Below are positions 1 through 8,085 of a DNA stretch of 31,945 nucleotides, piece after piece (the stretch's first letter is position 1; each line of letters starts with the position of its first letter). The DNA is from an uncultured Atopobium sp. Its GTDB lineage: Bacteria > Actinomycetota > Coriobacteriia > Coriobacteriales > Atopobiaceae. Under the pieces are notes generated by a model that was not told the origin of the DNA, ran no database searches, and saw only the letters and a list, made by a program, of their open reading frames with translations. The position numbers and the translations under genes were made by a program. The stretch lies in NCBI GenBank assembly GCA_916720015.1, contig CAKAPZ010000001.1, forward strand, positions 1 through 31,945, given 5' to 3'.

Positions 1-6
1 GGCTTG

Positions 7-35
7 TTGACATGTGGCTTTCATCAGCGTAAAGT
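7..35 (+). promoter_or_regulatory. Sigma-70-type promoter of the str cluster
   Basis: A perfect -35 box TTGACA (7-12) is followed by a 17-base spacer and a -10 box TAAAGT (30-35), which matches four of six consensus bases. Transcription would start near 42, leaving a leader of about 80 bases before rpsL. The same -10 hexamer appears before rplC at 4737-4742. The assignment rests on sequence alone. Confidence 0.75.
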
Positions 36-124
36 ACTTCCCTGCGTAATTCCAAGGGGACAGTGCTGTGTCGCCTTTCGAATATGTAAAACTGCAGGTA
101 GATAGGTATAAGAAGGAGAAGATC

Positions 125-496
125 TTGCCTACTATTAACCAGCTCGTACGTAAGGGCCGCGTGAGCGTCAAGTCAAAGTCCAAGAACGCCGCTCTTCAGC
201 ACAACCCACAGAAGCGTGGTGTTTGCACCCGCGTTTTCACCACTACGCCAAAGAAGCCTAACTCAGCACTCCGTAAGGTTGCTCGTGTTCGTCTTGTTAA
301 TGGCATTGAGGTAACCGCTTACATTCCTGGTGAGGGCCACAACCTCCAGGAGCACTCCATTGTTCTGGTTCGTGGCGGCCGTGTCCGTGACCTTCCTGGT
401 GTTCGTTACAAGGTTGTTCGCGGTGCCTTCGACTGCGCAGCAGTTCAGAATCGTGCTCAGGGCCGTTCCCGTTACGGCACTAAGCGTGCTAAGTAA
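125..496 (+). CDS. rpsL: 30S ribosomal protein S12
   Basis: S12 lies at the decoding centre of the 30S subunit and is the site of streptomycin resistance mutations. The product is 123 residues, the usual length, and begins [12 protein letters not shown] as the family does. The start is the TTG at 125, because AAGGAG lies just upstream and the family N-terminus begins exactly there; an in-frame GTG at 68 would add 19 unrelated residues. The family motifs [11 protein letters not shown] (residues 41-51) and [10 protein letters not shown] (69-78) are present. Lys43 is kept, but residue 88 is Arg (codon CGT at 386-388) where most bacteria have Lys, followed by the conserved Asp89 that RimO modifies in some species. 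It is the first gene of a cluster with rpsG, fusA and rpsJ. Confidence 0.98.
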   Translation: MPTINQLVRKGRVSVKSKSKNAALQHNPQKRGVCTRVFTTTPKKPNSALRKVARVRLVNGIEVTAYIPGEGHNLQEHSIVLVRGGRVRDLPGVRYKVVRGAFDCAAVQNRAQGRSRYGTKRAK

Positions 497-534
497 TCAC
501 GTCCACTACTCGAACTAGTTCTTAGGAGATTAAT

Positions 535-1005
535 ATGCCGCGTCGCGCAGCAGCAGTACGTCGTGAGGTTATGCCTGACGCCGTCTACAACAATCGTCTG
601 GTAACCCAGCTCATTAACAAGGTCCTTCTCGACGGCAAGAAAGCAACCGCAGAGCGCATTGTCTACGGTGCATTTGACATCGTCGCAGAGAAGACTGGCG
701 AGGATGCCCTCACTGTCTTCAAGAAGGCTATGGATAACATTCGCCCAACACTCGAGGTTAAGCCTAAGCGTGTTGGTGGCGCTACTTACCAGGTTCCAAT
801 GGAGGTCAACTCCCGCCGTGCAACTACTCTTGCTATCCGCTGGATGGTCACTTTCAGCCGTAGCCGTAAAGAGAAGACCATGGCAGAGCGTCTTGCAAAC
901 GAGATCATCGACGCAACTAACGGCGTAGGTGCATCCGTCAAGCGCCGTGAGGACCTGTACAAGATGGCTGAGGCCAACCGCGCCTTCTCCCACTACCGCT
1001 TCTAG
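535..1005 (+). CDS. rpsG: 30S ribosomal protein S7
   Basis: S7 nucleates folding of the 3' domain of 16S rRNA and contacts E-site tRNA and mRNA. The product is 156 residues, typical of the family, starting [10 protein letters not shown] and containing the conserved stretches [11 protein letters not shown] and RRVGG-type [14 protein letters not shown]. The ATG is preceded by TTAGGAG at a good distance. It follows rpsL by 38 bases and precedes fusA by 24, the standard str order. In E. coli S7 represses its own operon by binding the rpsL-rpsG spacer; the spacer here is too short to show an equivalent site clearly. Confidence 0.98.
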   Translation: MPRRAAAVRREVMPDAVYNNRLVTQLINKVLLDGKKATAERIVYGAFDIVAEKTGEDALTVFKKAMDNIRPTLEVKPKRVGGATYQVPMEVNSRRATTLAIRWMVTFSRSRKEKTMAERLANEIIDATNGVGASVKRREDLYKMAEANRAFSHYRF

Positions 1006-1029
1006 TCGGAATTCAGGAGTAGCAAACAA

Positions 1030-3126
1030 ATGGCTAAGACTAAGTACAATCTTAAAGACCTCCGCAACATCGGCATCATGGCTCACATCGATGCTGGTAA
1101 GACCACCACTACGGAGCGTATTCTTTACTACACCGGTAAGACCCACAAGATTGGTGAGGTCCACGACGGTGCAGCAACCATGGACTGGATGGTTCAGGAG
1201 CAGGAGCGCGGCGTAACCATTACTTCCGCAGCTACCACTTGCTTCTGGAAAGACCACGTCATCCAGATCATCGACACCCCAGGTCACGTTGACTTTACCG
1301 CTGAGGTTGAGCGTTCTCTTCGTGTTCTGGACGGCGCAGTTGCAGTCTTCGACGCAGTTGCAGGCGTTCAGCCACAGTCCGAGACCGTTTGGCGTCAGGC
1401 AACCAAGTACGGCGTACCTCGTATTGCATTCATCAACAAGTTTGACCGCGTAGGTGCAGACTTCTTCCGTGCAATCCAGACCATGCGTGACCGCCTTGGC
1501 GCAAACGCAATTGCAGCTCAGGTCCCAATGGGCGCTGAGTCCAACTTCTGGGGTCTTATCGACCTTGTTACCAACACTGCATGGGACTTCAAAGAGGATG
1601 CTAAGGGCATGATTTACCCTGAGCCACTCGACGAGATTCCTGCAGAGTTTGTAGAGATTGCAGCAGAGAAGCGTGAAGAGCTTCTTGAGGCAGCATCTGA
1701 CTTCTCCGAGGAGCTCATGATGGCTGTTCTCGAGGGCGAAGAGGTTGACGTTGAGACCCTTAAGGGCGCTCTTCGTGCTGGCGTTCTTGCTGGCGAGATT
1801 AACCCTGTCTTCGTTGGCTCTGCTTACAAGAACAAGGGTATCCAGGAGCTTCTGGACGCAGTCATCGACTTCCTCCCAAGTCCACTGGACGTTCCAGAGA
1901 TTGACGGTGTCACTCCTAAGGGTGACGAGGCAGTTCGTCACGCAGACATTAAGGAGCCTTTCTCCGCTCTTGCATTCAAGATTATGACTGACCCTTATGT
2001 TGGTAAGCTTACCTACATTCGTGTTTACTCTGGTCAGGCTGAGGCTGGTTCTTACGTTTACAACTCCGTCAAGGACAACCGCGAGCGCTTTGGCCGCATC
2101 CTTGAGATGAACGCAAACGACCGTGTTGACCGTGAAGAGTGCTCCGCAGGCGACATCGTTGCATGCGTTGGTCTGAAGAACACCACTACTGGTGATACTC
2201 TTTGTGACGAGAAGAACCCAATCATCCTTGAGTCCATCAGCTTCGCAGATCCTGTTATCGACGTTGCTGTTGAGCCTAAGACTAAGGCTGAGCAGGAGAA
2301 GATGTCCATCGGTCTTGCTAAGCTTGCTGAAGAGGATCCAACCTTCCAGGTTCACACTGATCACGAGACCGGCCAGACCATCATTGCTGGTATGGGCGAG
2401 CTTCACCTTGAGATTATTGTTGACCGTCTCCGTCGTGAGTTTAAGGTTGAATGCAATGTTGGTAAGCCACAGGTTGCTTACCGTGAGACTGCTGGTAAGG
2501 CAGTAAGCCATGCTGAGGGCAAGTTTGTCCGTCAGTCCGGTGGTAAGGGTCAGTATGGCCACGCAGTCATCGATCTTGAGCCACAGGAAGAGGGCAAGGG
2601 CTACGAGTTTGTCAACGCTATCGTTGGTGGTGTCATTCCTAAGGAGTACATCCCATCTATCGATAAGGGCATCCGCGAGGCTCTTGAGAACGGTGTCATT
2701 GCTGGTTACCCAGTAGTTGACATCAAGGTCACCCTTGTTGACGGTTCTTACCACGAGGTCGACTCTTCTGAGGCAGCATTTAAGATTGCTGGTTCTATGG
2801 CAATTAAGGATGCTCTCAAGAAGTCCAATCCTATCCTTCTCGAGCCAGTTGAGTCTGTTGAGGTTGAGACACCTGAGCAGTACATGGGCGACGTTATGGG
2901 TAACCTTTCTTCCCGTCGTGGCAAGATTGAGGGTATGGACGATCGTATGGACGCCAAGGTCATCCGCGCTAAGGTGCCTCTTGGTGAGATGTTCGGTTAC
3001 GCAACCGACCTTCGTTCCCAGACCCAGGGCCGTGCGAGCTACACTATGCAGTTCGATTCTTACGAGCCCGTTCCTAACGCTGTACGCGAAGAGATTGTCG
3101 CCAAAAACGGCGGCTCCGCATCCTAG
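1030..3126 (+). CDS. fusA: Translation elongation factor G
   Basis: EF-G is the GTPase that drives tRNA-mRNA translocation and, with ribosome recycling factor, splits post-termination ribosomes. The 698-residue product has the usual full length. Visible GTPase motifs are the P-loop AHIDAGKTT (residues 18-26), switch II DTPGH (82-86) and NKFD (136-139); domains II to V follow, including the domain IV segment [12 protein letters not shown] near residue 500. AGGAG lies 11 bases upstream of the ATG. Codon use is strongly biased, as expected for a highly expressed gene, and this leaves a very long stop-free shadow frame on the opposite strand. The gene usually found next, tuf, is absent; rpsJ follows instead. 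Confidence 0.99.
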   Translation: MAKTKYNLKDLRNIGIMAHIDAGKTTTTERILYYTGKTHKIGEVHDGAATMDWMVQEQERGVTITSAATTCFWKDHVIQIIDTPGHVDFTAEVERSLRVLDGAVAVFDAVAGVQPQSETVWRQATKYGVPRIAFINKFDRVGADFFRAIQTMRDRLGANAIAAQVPMGAESNFWGLIDLVTNTAWDFKEDAKGMIYPEPLDEIPAEFVEIAAEKREELLEAASDFSEELMMAVLEGEEVDVETLKGALRAGVLAGEINPVFVGSAYKNKGIQELLDAVIDFLPSPLDVPEIDGVTPKGDEAVRHADIKEPFSALAFKIMTDPYVGKLTYIRVYSGQAEAGSYVYNSVKDNRERFGRILEMNANDRVDREECSAGDIVACVGLKNTTTGDTLCDEKNPIILESISFADPVIDVAVEPKTKAEQEKMSIGLAKLAEEDPTFQVHTDHETGQTIIAGMGELHLEIIVDRLRREFKVECNVGKPQVAYRETAGKAVSHAEGKFVRQSGGKGQYGHAVIDLEPQEEGKGYEFVNAIVGGVIPKEYIPSIDKGIREALENGVIAGYPVVDIKVTLVDGSYHEVDSSEAAFKIAGSMAIKDALKKSNPILLEPVESVEVETPEQYMGDVMGNLSSRRGKIEGMDDRMDAKVIRAKVPLGEMFGYATDLRSQTQGRASYTMQFDSYEPVPNAVREEIVAKNGGSAS

Positions 3127-3168
3127 TAAACGACCACGAGCTCTAGCTCATGTATGGAGGTACCCAAA

Positions 3169-3477
3169 GTGTCAAGCCAGAAGATCAGGATTCGCCTCAA
3201 GGGCTATGATCACGAGGTCATTGATCAGTCCGCTAAGCTGATTGTTGACACCGCACAGAAGACAGGTGCGCGTGTTTCCGGTCCTATCCCTCTGCCAACC
3301 GAGCGTAACCTTTACACGGTTATCCGCTCCCCACACAAGGATAAGGATTCCCGTGATCAGTTTGAGATGCGTACTCACAAGCGTCTCATCGATATTCTCG
3401 ACCCAAGCGCTTCTACCGTTGATTCGCTTATGCGTCTCGACCTTCCAGCTGGTGTCGATATCGAGATCAAGCTCTAA
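3169..3477 (+). CDS. rpsJ: 30S ribosomal protein S10
   Basis: S10 is a small-subunit head protein that also binds NusB in transcription antitermination. With the GTG start at 3169 the product is 102 residues, the family length, beginning [24 protein letters not shown] at 3156-3160 lies eight bases upstream of this GTG; the ATG at 3154 overlaps that ribosome site and is rejected. The motif [19 protein letters not shown] is intact. In most bacteria rpsJ heads the S10 operon next to rplC. Here it ends the str cluster, followed by a strong terminator and a 1.4 kb gap before rplC. Confidence 0.97.
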   Translation: MSSQKIRIRLKGYDHEVIDQSAKLIVDTAQKTGARVSGPIPLPTERNLYTVIRSPHKDKDSRDQFEMRTHKRLIDILDPSASTVDSLMRLDLPAGVDIEIKL

Positions 3478-3500
3478 GCATACGGTTTAATCCAACGTGC

Positions 3501-3536
3501 AAACCCTCCTGCGCATCTCCGCGCGGGAGGGTTTTT
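3501..3536 (+). terminator. Intrinsic terminator after rpsJ
   Basis: The arms 3501-3514 and 3521-3534 pair over 14 positions with one T-G wobble, around the six-base loop ATCTCC, and a run of five T follows. It ends the rpsL-rpsG-fusA-rpsJ transcript 24 bases after the rpsJ stop codon. Confidence 0.9.
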
Positions 3537-3559
3537 GCGTGGATCCACGTCCCGCTTGC

Positions 3560-3694
3560 GCCTGATTTGCTCCAAGCCTGATTTCTGCAAAGAATCTGTA
3601 AATTCTGCCTAAAAACATTAAAGAATCTGTGGATTTGCCTGATTTTACAAAAGAATCGGTGGCTCAAATACAGATTCTTTGCACTTTTCAGGCA
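3560..3694. repeat. Phased imperfect repeat array A (GCCTGA...AAAGAATCTGT)
   Basis: Three direct imperfect copies of a unit begin at 3576, 3607 and 3637, giving spacings of 31 and 30 bases. Each starts GCCT and carries the core AAAGAATCTGT (3589-3599, 3620-3630) or AAAGAATCGGT (3650-3660). A fourth copy is inverted: TACAGATTCTTTGCA at 3669-3683 is the exact reverse complement of 3586-3600, and TCAGGC closes it at 3688-3693. A partial copy, GCCTGATTT, starts at 3560. Copy 3 and the inverted copy could form a hairpin (3650-3660 with 3670-3680). No coding potential is seen. The function is unknown; phased regulator sites or a decayed mobile element are both possible. Confidence 0.75.
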
Positions 3695-3744
3695 GGGTTT
3701 AAAGCGTGTCCGAGCTCACCCTTTCAGGGAGCCTGATGTTATCG

Positions 3745-3836
3745 TCATGTCTGAACAATTTGCCGGAAAAGTGCGTTAAGTCTGAGCGATTTGCCTGTTT
3801 TTCTCGCCAAGTCTGAGTAAATTTGCTCAGACATGA
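3745..3836. repeat. Phased imperfect repeat array B (GTCTGA...TTTGC)
   Basis: Three units begin with GTCTGA at exactly 31-base intervals (3749, 3780, 3811), and each carries an A/T-rich ATTTGC about ten bases in. The array is bounded by a 10-base perfect inverted repeat, TCATGTCTGA at 3745-3754 and TCAGACATGA at 3827-3836. It lies about 120 bases upstream of the phosphatase gene and 50 bases after array A, whose units begin with the related GCCTGA. A 31-base period is close to three turns of B-form DNA, so same-face protein binding sites are a reasonable guess, but only a guess. Confidence 0.7.
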
Positions 3837-3952
3837 TGAACTTTTTAGGCTGGCTAATGCAGGAGCACGTTACTTTACAGAGTAAAAGGTATGTTTAGCG
3901 AGAAACCCGTAGAATAGGAAAGCGAATGCCTTTACAGCTCACAGGAGAAGAG

Positions 3953-4504
3953 ATGAAGGAAAGCTCGCAGAACATAAGTGGTCAGCAAAATGCAAGTAGC
4001 CAGCTAAACACCGGCTGCTCGGTAAACGCTTACCCAAATTGCTGCCGTATGACAAAAATCCTTTTTGTGTGTCACGGAAATATCTGCAGGTCAACAATGG
4101 CACAGTACGTCATGCAGGACTTTGTCGAGAAAAATGGTCTCGCAGACTCGTTTGTCATCGACTCAGCCGCAACCTCTACAGAAGAGATTGGTAATCCAGT
4201 TGATCCTCGTACGCGACGCAAGCTTCAACAAGAGGGAATTTATTGCGGCAATCATCGCGCGAGGCAGATGACGCGCGCAGATTACGAGAACTTTGATTAC
4301 CTCATTGGAATGGACCACAATAACCTGCGCAACATGATGCGTATGCTTAAGAATGATCCACTTGGAAAGGTTTCGCTGCTCCTTGATTGGACAGAGAAGC
4401 CTCGTGATATTGCGGATCCATGGTATTCAGGAAATTTTGATCTGACGTATGAGGATGTTACCGAGGGTTGCGAAGTATTGCTCAGGAAACTTTTGGCAAG
4501 GTAA
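3953..4504 (+). CDS. Low-molecular-weight protein tyrosine phosphatase
   Basis: This family removes phosphate from phosphotyrosine; many bacterial members reverse BY-kinase phosphorylation in polysaccharide export, others are general. The catalytic loop CHGNICRS (the C-X5-R signature) follows the first beta strand, and the general-acid aspartate is in DPWYSG near the C-terminus. ATG 3953 is preferred because AGGAGA lies just upstream; ATG 3926 has only a weak site, and ATG 4049 starts exactly at the family core (MTKILFVCHGN) but has none. From 3953 the protein is 183 residues, with a 32-residue Ser/Asn/Gln-rich extension before the core. It is a single gene between two ribosomal clusters, preceded by the repeat arrays. 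A TAGAAT at 3910-3915 may be its -10 box, without a good -35. No kinase gene is nearby, so the substrate is unknown. Confidence 0.88.
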   Translation: MKESSQNISGQQNASSQLNTGCSVNAYPNCCRMTKILFVCHGNICRSTMAQYVMQDFVEKNGLADSFVIDSAATSTEEIGNPVDPRTRRKLQQEGIYCGNHRARQMTRADYENFDYLIGMDHNNLRNMMRMLKNDPLGKVSLLLDWTEKPRDIADPWYSGNFDLTYEDVTEGCEVLLRKLLAR

Positions 4505-4713
4505 TTTCGGCAGCCTGATTTTAGTGAAGTTATTTTCGCGGATTGTTTTTACAAAATTTTTTGAAAAAACTTTTCAAAATTACTTGGGTTTCTCGCCAAT
4601 GGATACGCCCGGGTCAGCGGTTTGACCTCGCAAAATAGGGGAGAAGAAAGATCTCGCAGCTAGAAGGTATCAAACGGTCTTCACAAAGCGTTCATCTTTT
4701 AGAGATTTTAGGC
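4505..4713. other. AT-rich intergenic stretch with a weak hairpin
   Basis: No gene is seen. A perfect 9-base inverted repeat, TTTTGAAAA (4559-4567) and TTTTCAAAA (4571-4579), forms an AT-only hairpin that might serve as a weak terminator for the phosphatase gene. A single GCCTGATTTT at 4513 echoes repeat array A, and TTCTCGCCAA at 4590-4599 repeats a word also found in array B at 3801. Confidence 0.5.
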
Positions 4714-4742
4714 TTGTTTCTTGTCAAAAATGAGTGTAAAGT
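4714..4742 (+). promoter_or_regulatory. Probable promoter of the rplC cluster
   Basis: A -10 box TAAAGT (4737-4742), identical to the one before rpsL, lies 17 bases after a poor -35 box TTGTTT (4714-4719). A promoter is expected here because a terminator closes rpsJ and rplC starts a new highly expressed cluster. The leader of about 115 bases to rplC holds only short stems, for example GGAC/GTCC near 4792 and GGTC/GACC near 4832. Confidence 0.55.
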
Positions 4743-4863
4743 AGACGGGCTGCTCAAACAGGACAATTATGTCTAAAGGCAGTATGTACAGGACGTGGTC
4801 CGCTGGGGAAGAGTACCCGATGTGCTCTCAAGGTCCCATGACCACCGAAGGTTAGGAAAGAGC

Positions 4864-5484
4864 ATGGTTAATACCATCCTCGGCCGCAAGCTGGGCATGA
4901 CCCAGGTATGGGACGAGAACGACAACGTCGTTCCTGTTACCGTCGTTCTTGCTGGCCCCTGCACCGTTTCACAGGTAAAGACTGTTGAGACGGACGGCTA
5001 CAATGCCGTACAGATTGGCTTCGGCGACATCTCCGAGAAGCATGTCAACAAGCCAATGGCTGGTCACTTCAAGGCACAGGGCGTCGAGCCAATGCGTTAC
5101 CTCCGCGAGGTCCGCGTTGAGGATGCTTCTGAGCACAAGACCGGCGATGTTGTCACAGTTGCTGACTTCTCTGAGGTCACCGCTGTTGACGTAACAGGCA
5201 CTTCTAAGGGTAAGGGTTTCCAGGGTACCGTTAAGCGCTGGAACTTCTCTCGCGGTCCAATGACTCACGGTTCTCGTAACCAGCGTCGTCCAGGTTCCAT
5301 TGGTCAGTGCGCATACCCTGCACGCGTTCGTAAGGGCCTTCACATGTATGGTCACATGGGCGCAGAGCGCGTTACGGTCAAGAACCTTAAGCTTGTCCGC
5401 GTTGATGCTGAGCAGAACCTCATGCTTATCAAGGGTGCTGTTCCTGGCGGCAAGAATGCCCTCGTCCAGGTCCGCATGGCCTAA
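4864..5484 (+). CDS. rplC: 50S ribosomal protein L3
   Basis: L3 is an early-assembling protein whose long loop reaches the peptidyl transferase centre. From ATG 4864 the product is 206 residues and begins MVNTILGRKLGMTQVW, the family N-terminus, with GGAAAGAG just upstream. An in-frame GTG at 4795 would add 23 unrelated residues and is rejected. The loop sequence RRPGSIGQ, containing the glutamine methylated by PrmB in E. coli, is present. It opens the S10-type cluster without rpsJ. Confidence 0.97.
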   Translation: MVNTILGRKLGMTQVWDENDNVVPVTVVLAGPCTVSQVKTVETDGYNAVQIGFGDISEKHVNKPMAGHFKAQGVEPMRYLREVRVEDASEHKTGDVVTVADFSEVTAVDVTGTSKGKGFQGTVKRWNFSRGPMTHGSRNQRRPGSIGQCAYPARVRKGLHMYGHMGAERVTVKNLKLVRVDAEQNLMLIKGAVPGGKNALVQVRMA

Positions 5485-5523
5485 GGGCCTTTAGGCAAAC
5501 ACTTAGGCTAACAAGGAGACAAC

Positions 5524-6150
5524 ATGTCCAAGTATGAGATTAAGAACGTAGAGGGAAAGAAGGTCGGCGACGCCGAGCTCTCCTCTGACGTCTATGGCAT
5601 TGAGCCAAACATCCCTGTTGTGCACCAGGTTGTAGTCTGCCAGGACGCATCCGCACGTCAGGGTACCCACTCTACAAAGAACCGTCACGAGGTATCCGGC
5701 GGTGGCGTTAAGCCTTACCGTCAGAAGGGTACTGGTCGTGCTCGCCAGGGTTCTATTCGTGCTGGTCAGTGGACTGGTGGTGGCGTCATCTTTGGACCTA
5801 CCCCTCGTTCACACGCACGTCGTATTAACAACAAGATGGTCAAGCTTGCTATGAGGTCCGTCCTCTCCGGCAAGGTTGCAGACTCCGAGCTTGTCCTCGT
5901 TGACTCTCTCGAGTTTGCTCAGCCTTCCACCAAGCAGGCAAAGGCTGCACTTCAGAACCTCGGTATTGAGGGTAAGCGCGTTACCGTCATCGTCCCAGAC
6001 GACGACGTCAACACCTACCTCTCTTTCCGCAACCTTCCTAAGGTTTCAATCTTCGGCGTTTCTGAGGTTACTACTCGTTTCCTGATCGACAACGGCGCAC
6101 TTGTTATGTCCGCTGATGTCGCTAAGCAGCTTGGGGAGGTGCTCGCATAA
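5524..6150 (+). CDS. rplD: 50S ribosomal protein L4
   Basis: L4 lines the peptide exit tunnel; in E. coli it also represses the S10 operon through the leader RNA. The product is 208 residues. The tunnel loop is recognisable as GGGVKPYRQKGTGRARQGS, followed by GGGVIFGPTPRSH. The ATG has AAGGAG seven bases upstream. The stop codon overlaps the rplW start by one base (TAATG), implying coupled translation. Confidence 0.98.
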   Translation: MSKYEIKNVEGKKVGDAELSSDVYGIEPNIPVVHQVVVCQDASARQGTHSTKNRHEVSGGGVKPYRQKGTGRARQGSIRAGQWTGGGVIFGPTPRSHARRINNKMVKLAMRSVLSGKVADSELVLVDSLEFAQPSTKQAKAALQNLGIEGKRVTVIVPDDDVNTYLSFRNLPKVSIFGVSEVTTRFLIDNGALVMSADVAKQLGEVLA

Positions 6151-6449
6151 TGAACTCTCCTTATGAGGTCATCATTCGTCCTATCGTTTCAGAGCGTGCT
6201 TTCGATCTGATGGAGCAGGGCAAGTACACTTTTGAGGTTGCTCGTAACGCAGGTAAAGAAGAGATTGCTGCAGCTGTAGAGAAGCTCTTCTCTGTACACG
6301 TCACCAAGGTAAACACACTTTCTGTTAAGCCAAAGAACAAGCGTGTACGTTATCAGCAGGCAGGCAAGACCCGCCAGTGGAAGAAGGCTATTGTTACCCT
6401 CGCTGCTGGTGAGACTATCGAGATCTTCGGTAAAAACTCTGCTGAGTAA
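6150..6449 (+). CDS. rplW: 50S ribosomal protein L23
   Basis: L23 sits at the tunnel exit and docks trigger factor and the signal recognition particle. The 99-residue product starts near the family pattern YEVIIRPIVSERAFDLME and contains VNTLSVKPKNKRVR. The ATG overlaps the rplD stop by one base and GGGGAGG lies within the end of rplD. The next gene, rplB, is 138 bases away, an unusually large gap filled by stem-loops. Confidence 0.97.
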   Translation: MNSPYEVIIRPIVSERAFDLMEQGKYTFEVARNAGKEEIAAAVEKLFSVHVTKVNTLSVKPKNKRVRYQQAGKTRQWKKAIVTLAAGETIEIFGKNSAE

Positions 6450-6458
6450 GGTTTTTCT

Positions 6459-6561
6459 CCCGTGCCTCTTTTGAGGTACGGGTTCGTATGCCGCGCATAG
6501 TAGATACGCGCGGTACCGTGGTAATCCGGTGTTAGCTCGACTTTCCCTTAAGCGGGCTAGC
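6459..6561 (+). promoter_or_regulatory. Three consecutive stem-loops in the rplW-rplB spacer
   Basis: Stem 1 pairs 6459-6468 with 6473-6482 (ten positions, one wobble, TTTT loop). Stem 2 pairs 6489-6496 with 6508-6515 around an 11-base loop. Stem 3 pairs 6531-6539 with 6553-6561 (two wobbles) and continues as 6541-6543 with 6550-6552. None has a T-run, so they are not ordinary terminators. Position just before rplB suggests a ribosomal-protein leader or an mRNA processing site. Confidence 0.65.
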
Positions 6562-6587
6562 CAACGGAGAAGAAAGGGATACTGTTT

Positions 6588-7424
6588 ATGGCAGTTAGGC
6601 ATCTAAAGCCAACAAGCGCAGGCAGGCGCTTCCAGACAATCTCAGACTTTGCTGAGATTACAACTGATAAGCCCGAGAAGTCCCTTCTCGAGCCTCTGCC
6701 AAAGAAGGCTGGCCGCAACAACAATGGCCGCATCACTACCCGTCACCAGGGTGGTGGCCACAAGCGCCAGTACCGTCGTATCGACTTCAAGCGTCGCAAG
6801 GATGACATCCCAGCTAAGGTCGCTACTGTTGAGTACGATCCTAACCGTTCCGCTCGTATTGCTCTTTTGCACTATACAGACGGCGCAAAGGCATACATCC
6901 TTTGCCCAGAGGGCCTGAGCGTCGGTGACACCGTTCTTTCTGGTACCAAGGACATCGACATCAAGCCTGGTAACTGCACCACTCTTGAGCAGATTCCAGT
7001 AGGTACTCTTGTTCACGCAGTTGAGTTCCAGCCTGGCAAGGGTGCTGCAATGGCACGTGCTGCTGGTACTTCCGTCCAGCTCATGGGTAAGGACAACGGC
7101 TATGCAGTTCTGCGTATGCCTTCCTCCGAGCTCCGTCGTGTTCTTCTGACCTGCCGTGCAACCATCGGCGAGGTTGGTAACGCTGAGCACTCCAACATTG
7201 TTGTTGGTAAGGCTGGTCGTTCCCGTTGGGCAGGCGTCCGTCCTACCGTCCGTGGTACTGTCATGAACCCTGTTGACCACCCACACGGCGGTGGTGAAGG
7301 TAAGAACCACACTTCTGGTCGTCCTTCCGTCACCCCATGGGGTAAGCCAACCAAGGGTTATAAGACCCGCGACCCGAAGAAGGCTTCTAACCGCCTGATC
7401 ATTCGCCGTCGTAAGTCCAAGTAA
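6588..7424 (+). CDS. rplB: 50S ribosomal protein L2
   Basis: L2 is a primary 23S rRNA binder near the peptidyl transferase centre and bridges the subunits. The 278-residue product has normal length. Conserved features include [18 protein letters not shown] (43-59) and [14 protein letters not shown], with the functionally important His at 231. The ATG has AAAGGG about nine bases upstream. The structured 138-base spacer before it is its only unusual trait. Confidence 0.98.
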   Translation: MAVRHLKPTSAGRRFQTISDFAEITTDKPEKSLLEPLPKKAGRNNNGRITTRHQGGGHKRQYRRIDFKRRKDDIPAKVATVEYDPNRSARIALLHYTDGAKAYILCPEGLSVGDTVLSGTKDIDIKPGNCTTLEQIPVGTLVHAVEFQPGKGAAMARAAGTSVQLMGKDNGYAVLRMPSSELRRVLLTCRATIGEVGNAEHSNIVVGKAGRSRWAGVRPTVRGTVMNPVDHPHGGGEGKNHTSGRPSVTPWGKPTKGYKTRDPKKASNRLIIRRRKSK

Positions 7425-7445
7425 GACACGAGTAGGAGTAGATAA

Positions 7446-7706
7446 ATGAGCAGAAGTCTCAAAAAAGGCCCCTTTGTGGAGACTCGCCTCCTTGCGCGTG
7501 TCGCTGCAATGAACGAGGCTGGCAAGAAGGACGTTATCAAGACCTGGTCACGTTCCTCAACCATTTTCCCTGAGATGGTCGGTCACACCATCGCTGTTCA
7601 CGATGGTCGTAAGCATGTACCTGTGTACGTCACCGAGTCCATGGTTGGTCACAAGTTGGGCGAGTTCTCCCCATCCCGTACCTTCCGCGGTCACAAGGCC
7701 AAATAG
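7446..7706 (+). CDS. rpsS: 30S ribosomal protein S19
   Basis: S19 is in the 30S head and contacts S13 and the A-site region. The 86-residue product begins [12 protein letters not shown] and contains [19 protein letters not shown] and [13 protein letters not shown], all family signatures. TAGGAG lies upstream of the ATG. It is placed between rplB and rplV as in most bacteria. Confidence 0.98.
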   Translation: MSRSLKKGPFVETRLLARVAAMNEAGKKDVIKTWSRSSTIFPEMVGHTIAVHDGRKHVPVYVTESMVGHKLGEFSPSRTFRGHKAK

Positions 7707-7720
7707 GGGGAGTGTAGTAA

Positions 7721-8083
7721 ATGGCTAAGAACACCGATTCTATTGAGGTTCGCGCAACAGCTAAGTATGTTCGCGTTGCTCCTCGTAAGGCTCGCGCAGT
7801 TGTCGCGCTTGTCCGCGGTAAGTCTGTCGAGAAGGCCCTTGAGGTTCTTCAGTTCTCGACTCGCGCTGCCGCAACTGATATTGCTAAGGTTCTGCGCTCC
7901 GCAGTTGCTAACGCCGAGAACAACAATGGTCTCCGTGCTAACAACCTGGTAGTCAAGACCGCTTTTGTTGACGAAGGCCCAACGCTTAAGCGTATTCGCC
8001 CTCGTGCAAAGGGTTCGGCTTCCCGCATTAACAAGCGCATGAGCCACATTACCGTTGTCGTTGCACCTCGAAAGGAGGCGTAG
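7721..8083 (+). CDS. rplV: 50S ribosomal protein L22
   Basis: L22 has a beta hairpin that lines the exit tunnel and is a site of macrolide resistance changes. The 120-residue product contains [20 protein letters not shown] and the hairpin segment [20 protein letters not shown]. The ATG lies 14 bases after rpsS with GGGGGAG upstream. The end of the gene carries AAAGGAGG, which serves rpsC. Confidence 0.98.
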   Translation: MAKNTDSIEVRATAKYVRVAPRKARAVVALVRGKSVEKALEVLQFSTRAAATDIAKVLRSAVANAENNNGLRANNLVVKTAFVDEGPTLKRIRPRAKGSASRINKRMSHITVVVAPRKEA

Positions 8084-8085
8084 GA

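Noticed and set aside
472..2754. A 760-codon open frame on the minus strand opposite rpsG-fusA
   Set aside because: It mirrors strongly biased codons of fusA, has no family resemblance and low-complexity composition, and lacks a ribosome site. It is a shadow of the sense gene.
3576..3836. Possible CRISPR array from repeats spaced about 31 bases
   Set aside because: The units are imperfect along their whole length, there is no identical repeat alternating with unique spacers, one unit is inverted, and no cas genes are near.
4795..4863. N-terminal extension of L3 from an upstream GTG
   Set aside because: The added 23 residues have no match to the family, and a ribosome site and the family N-terminus favour ATG 4864.
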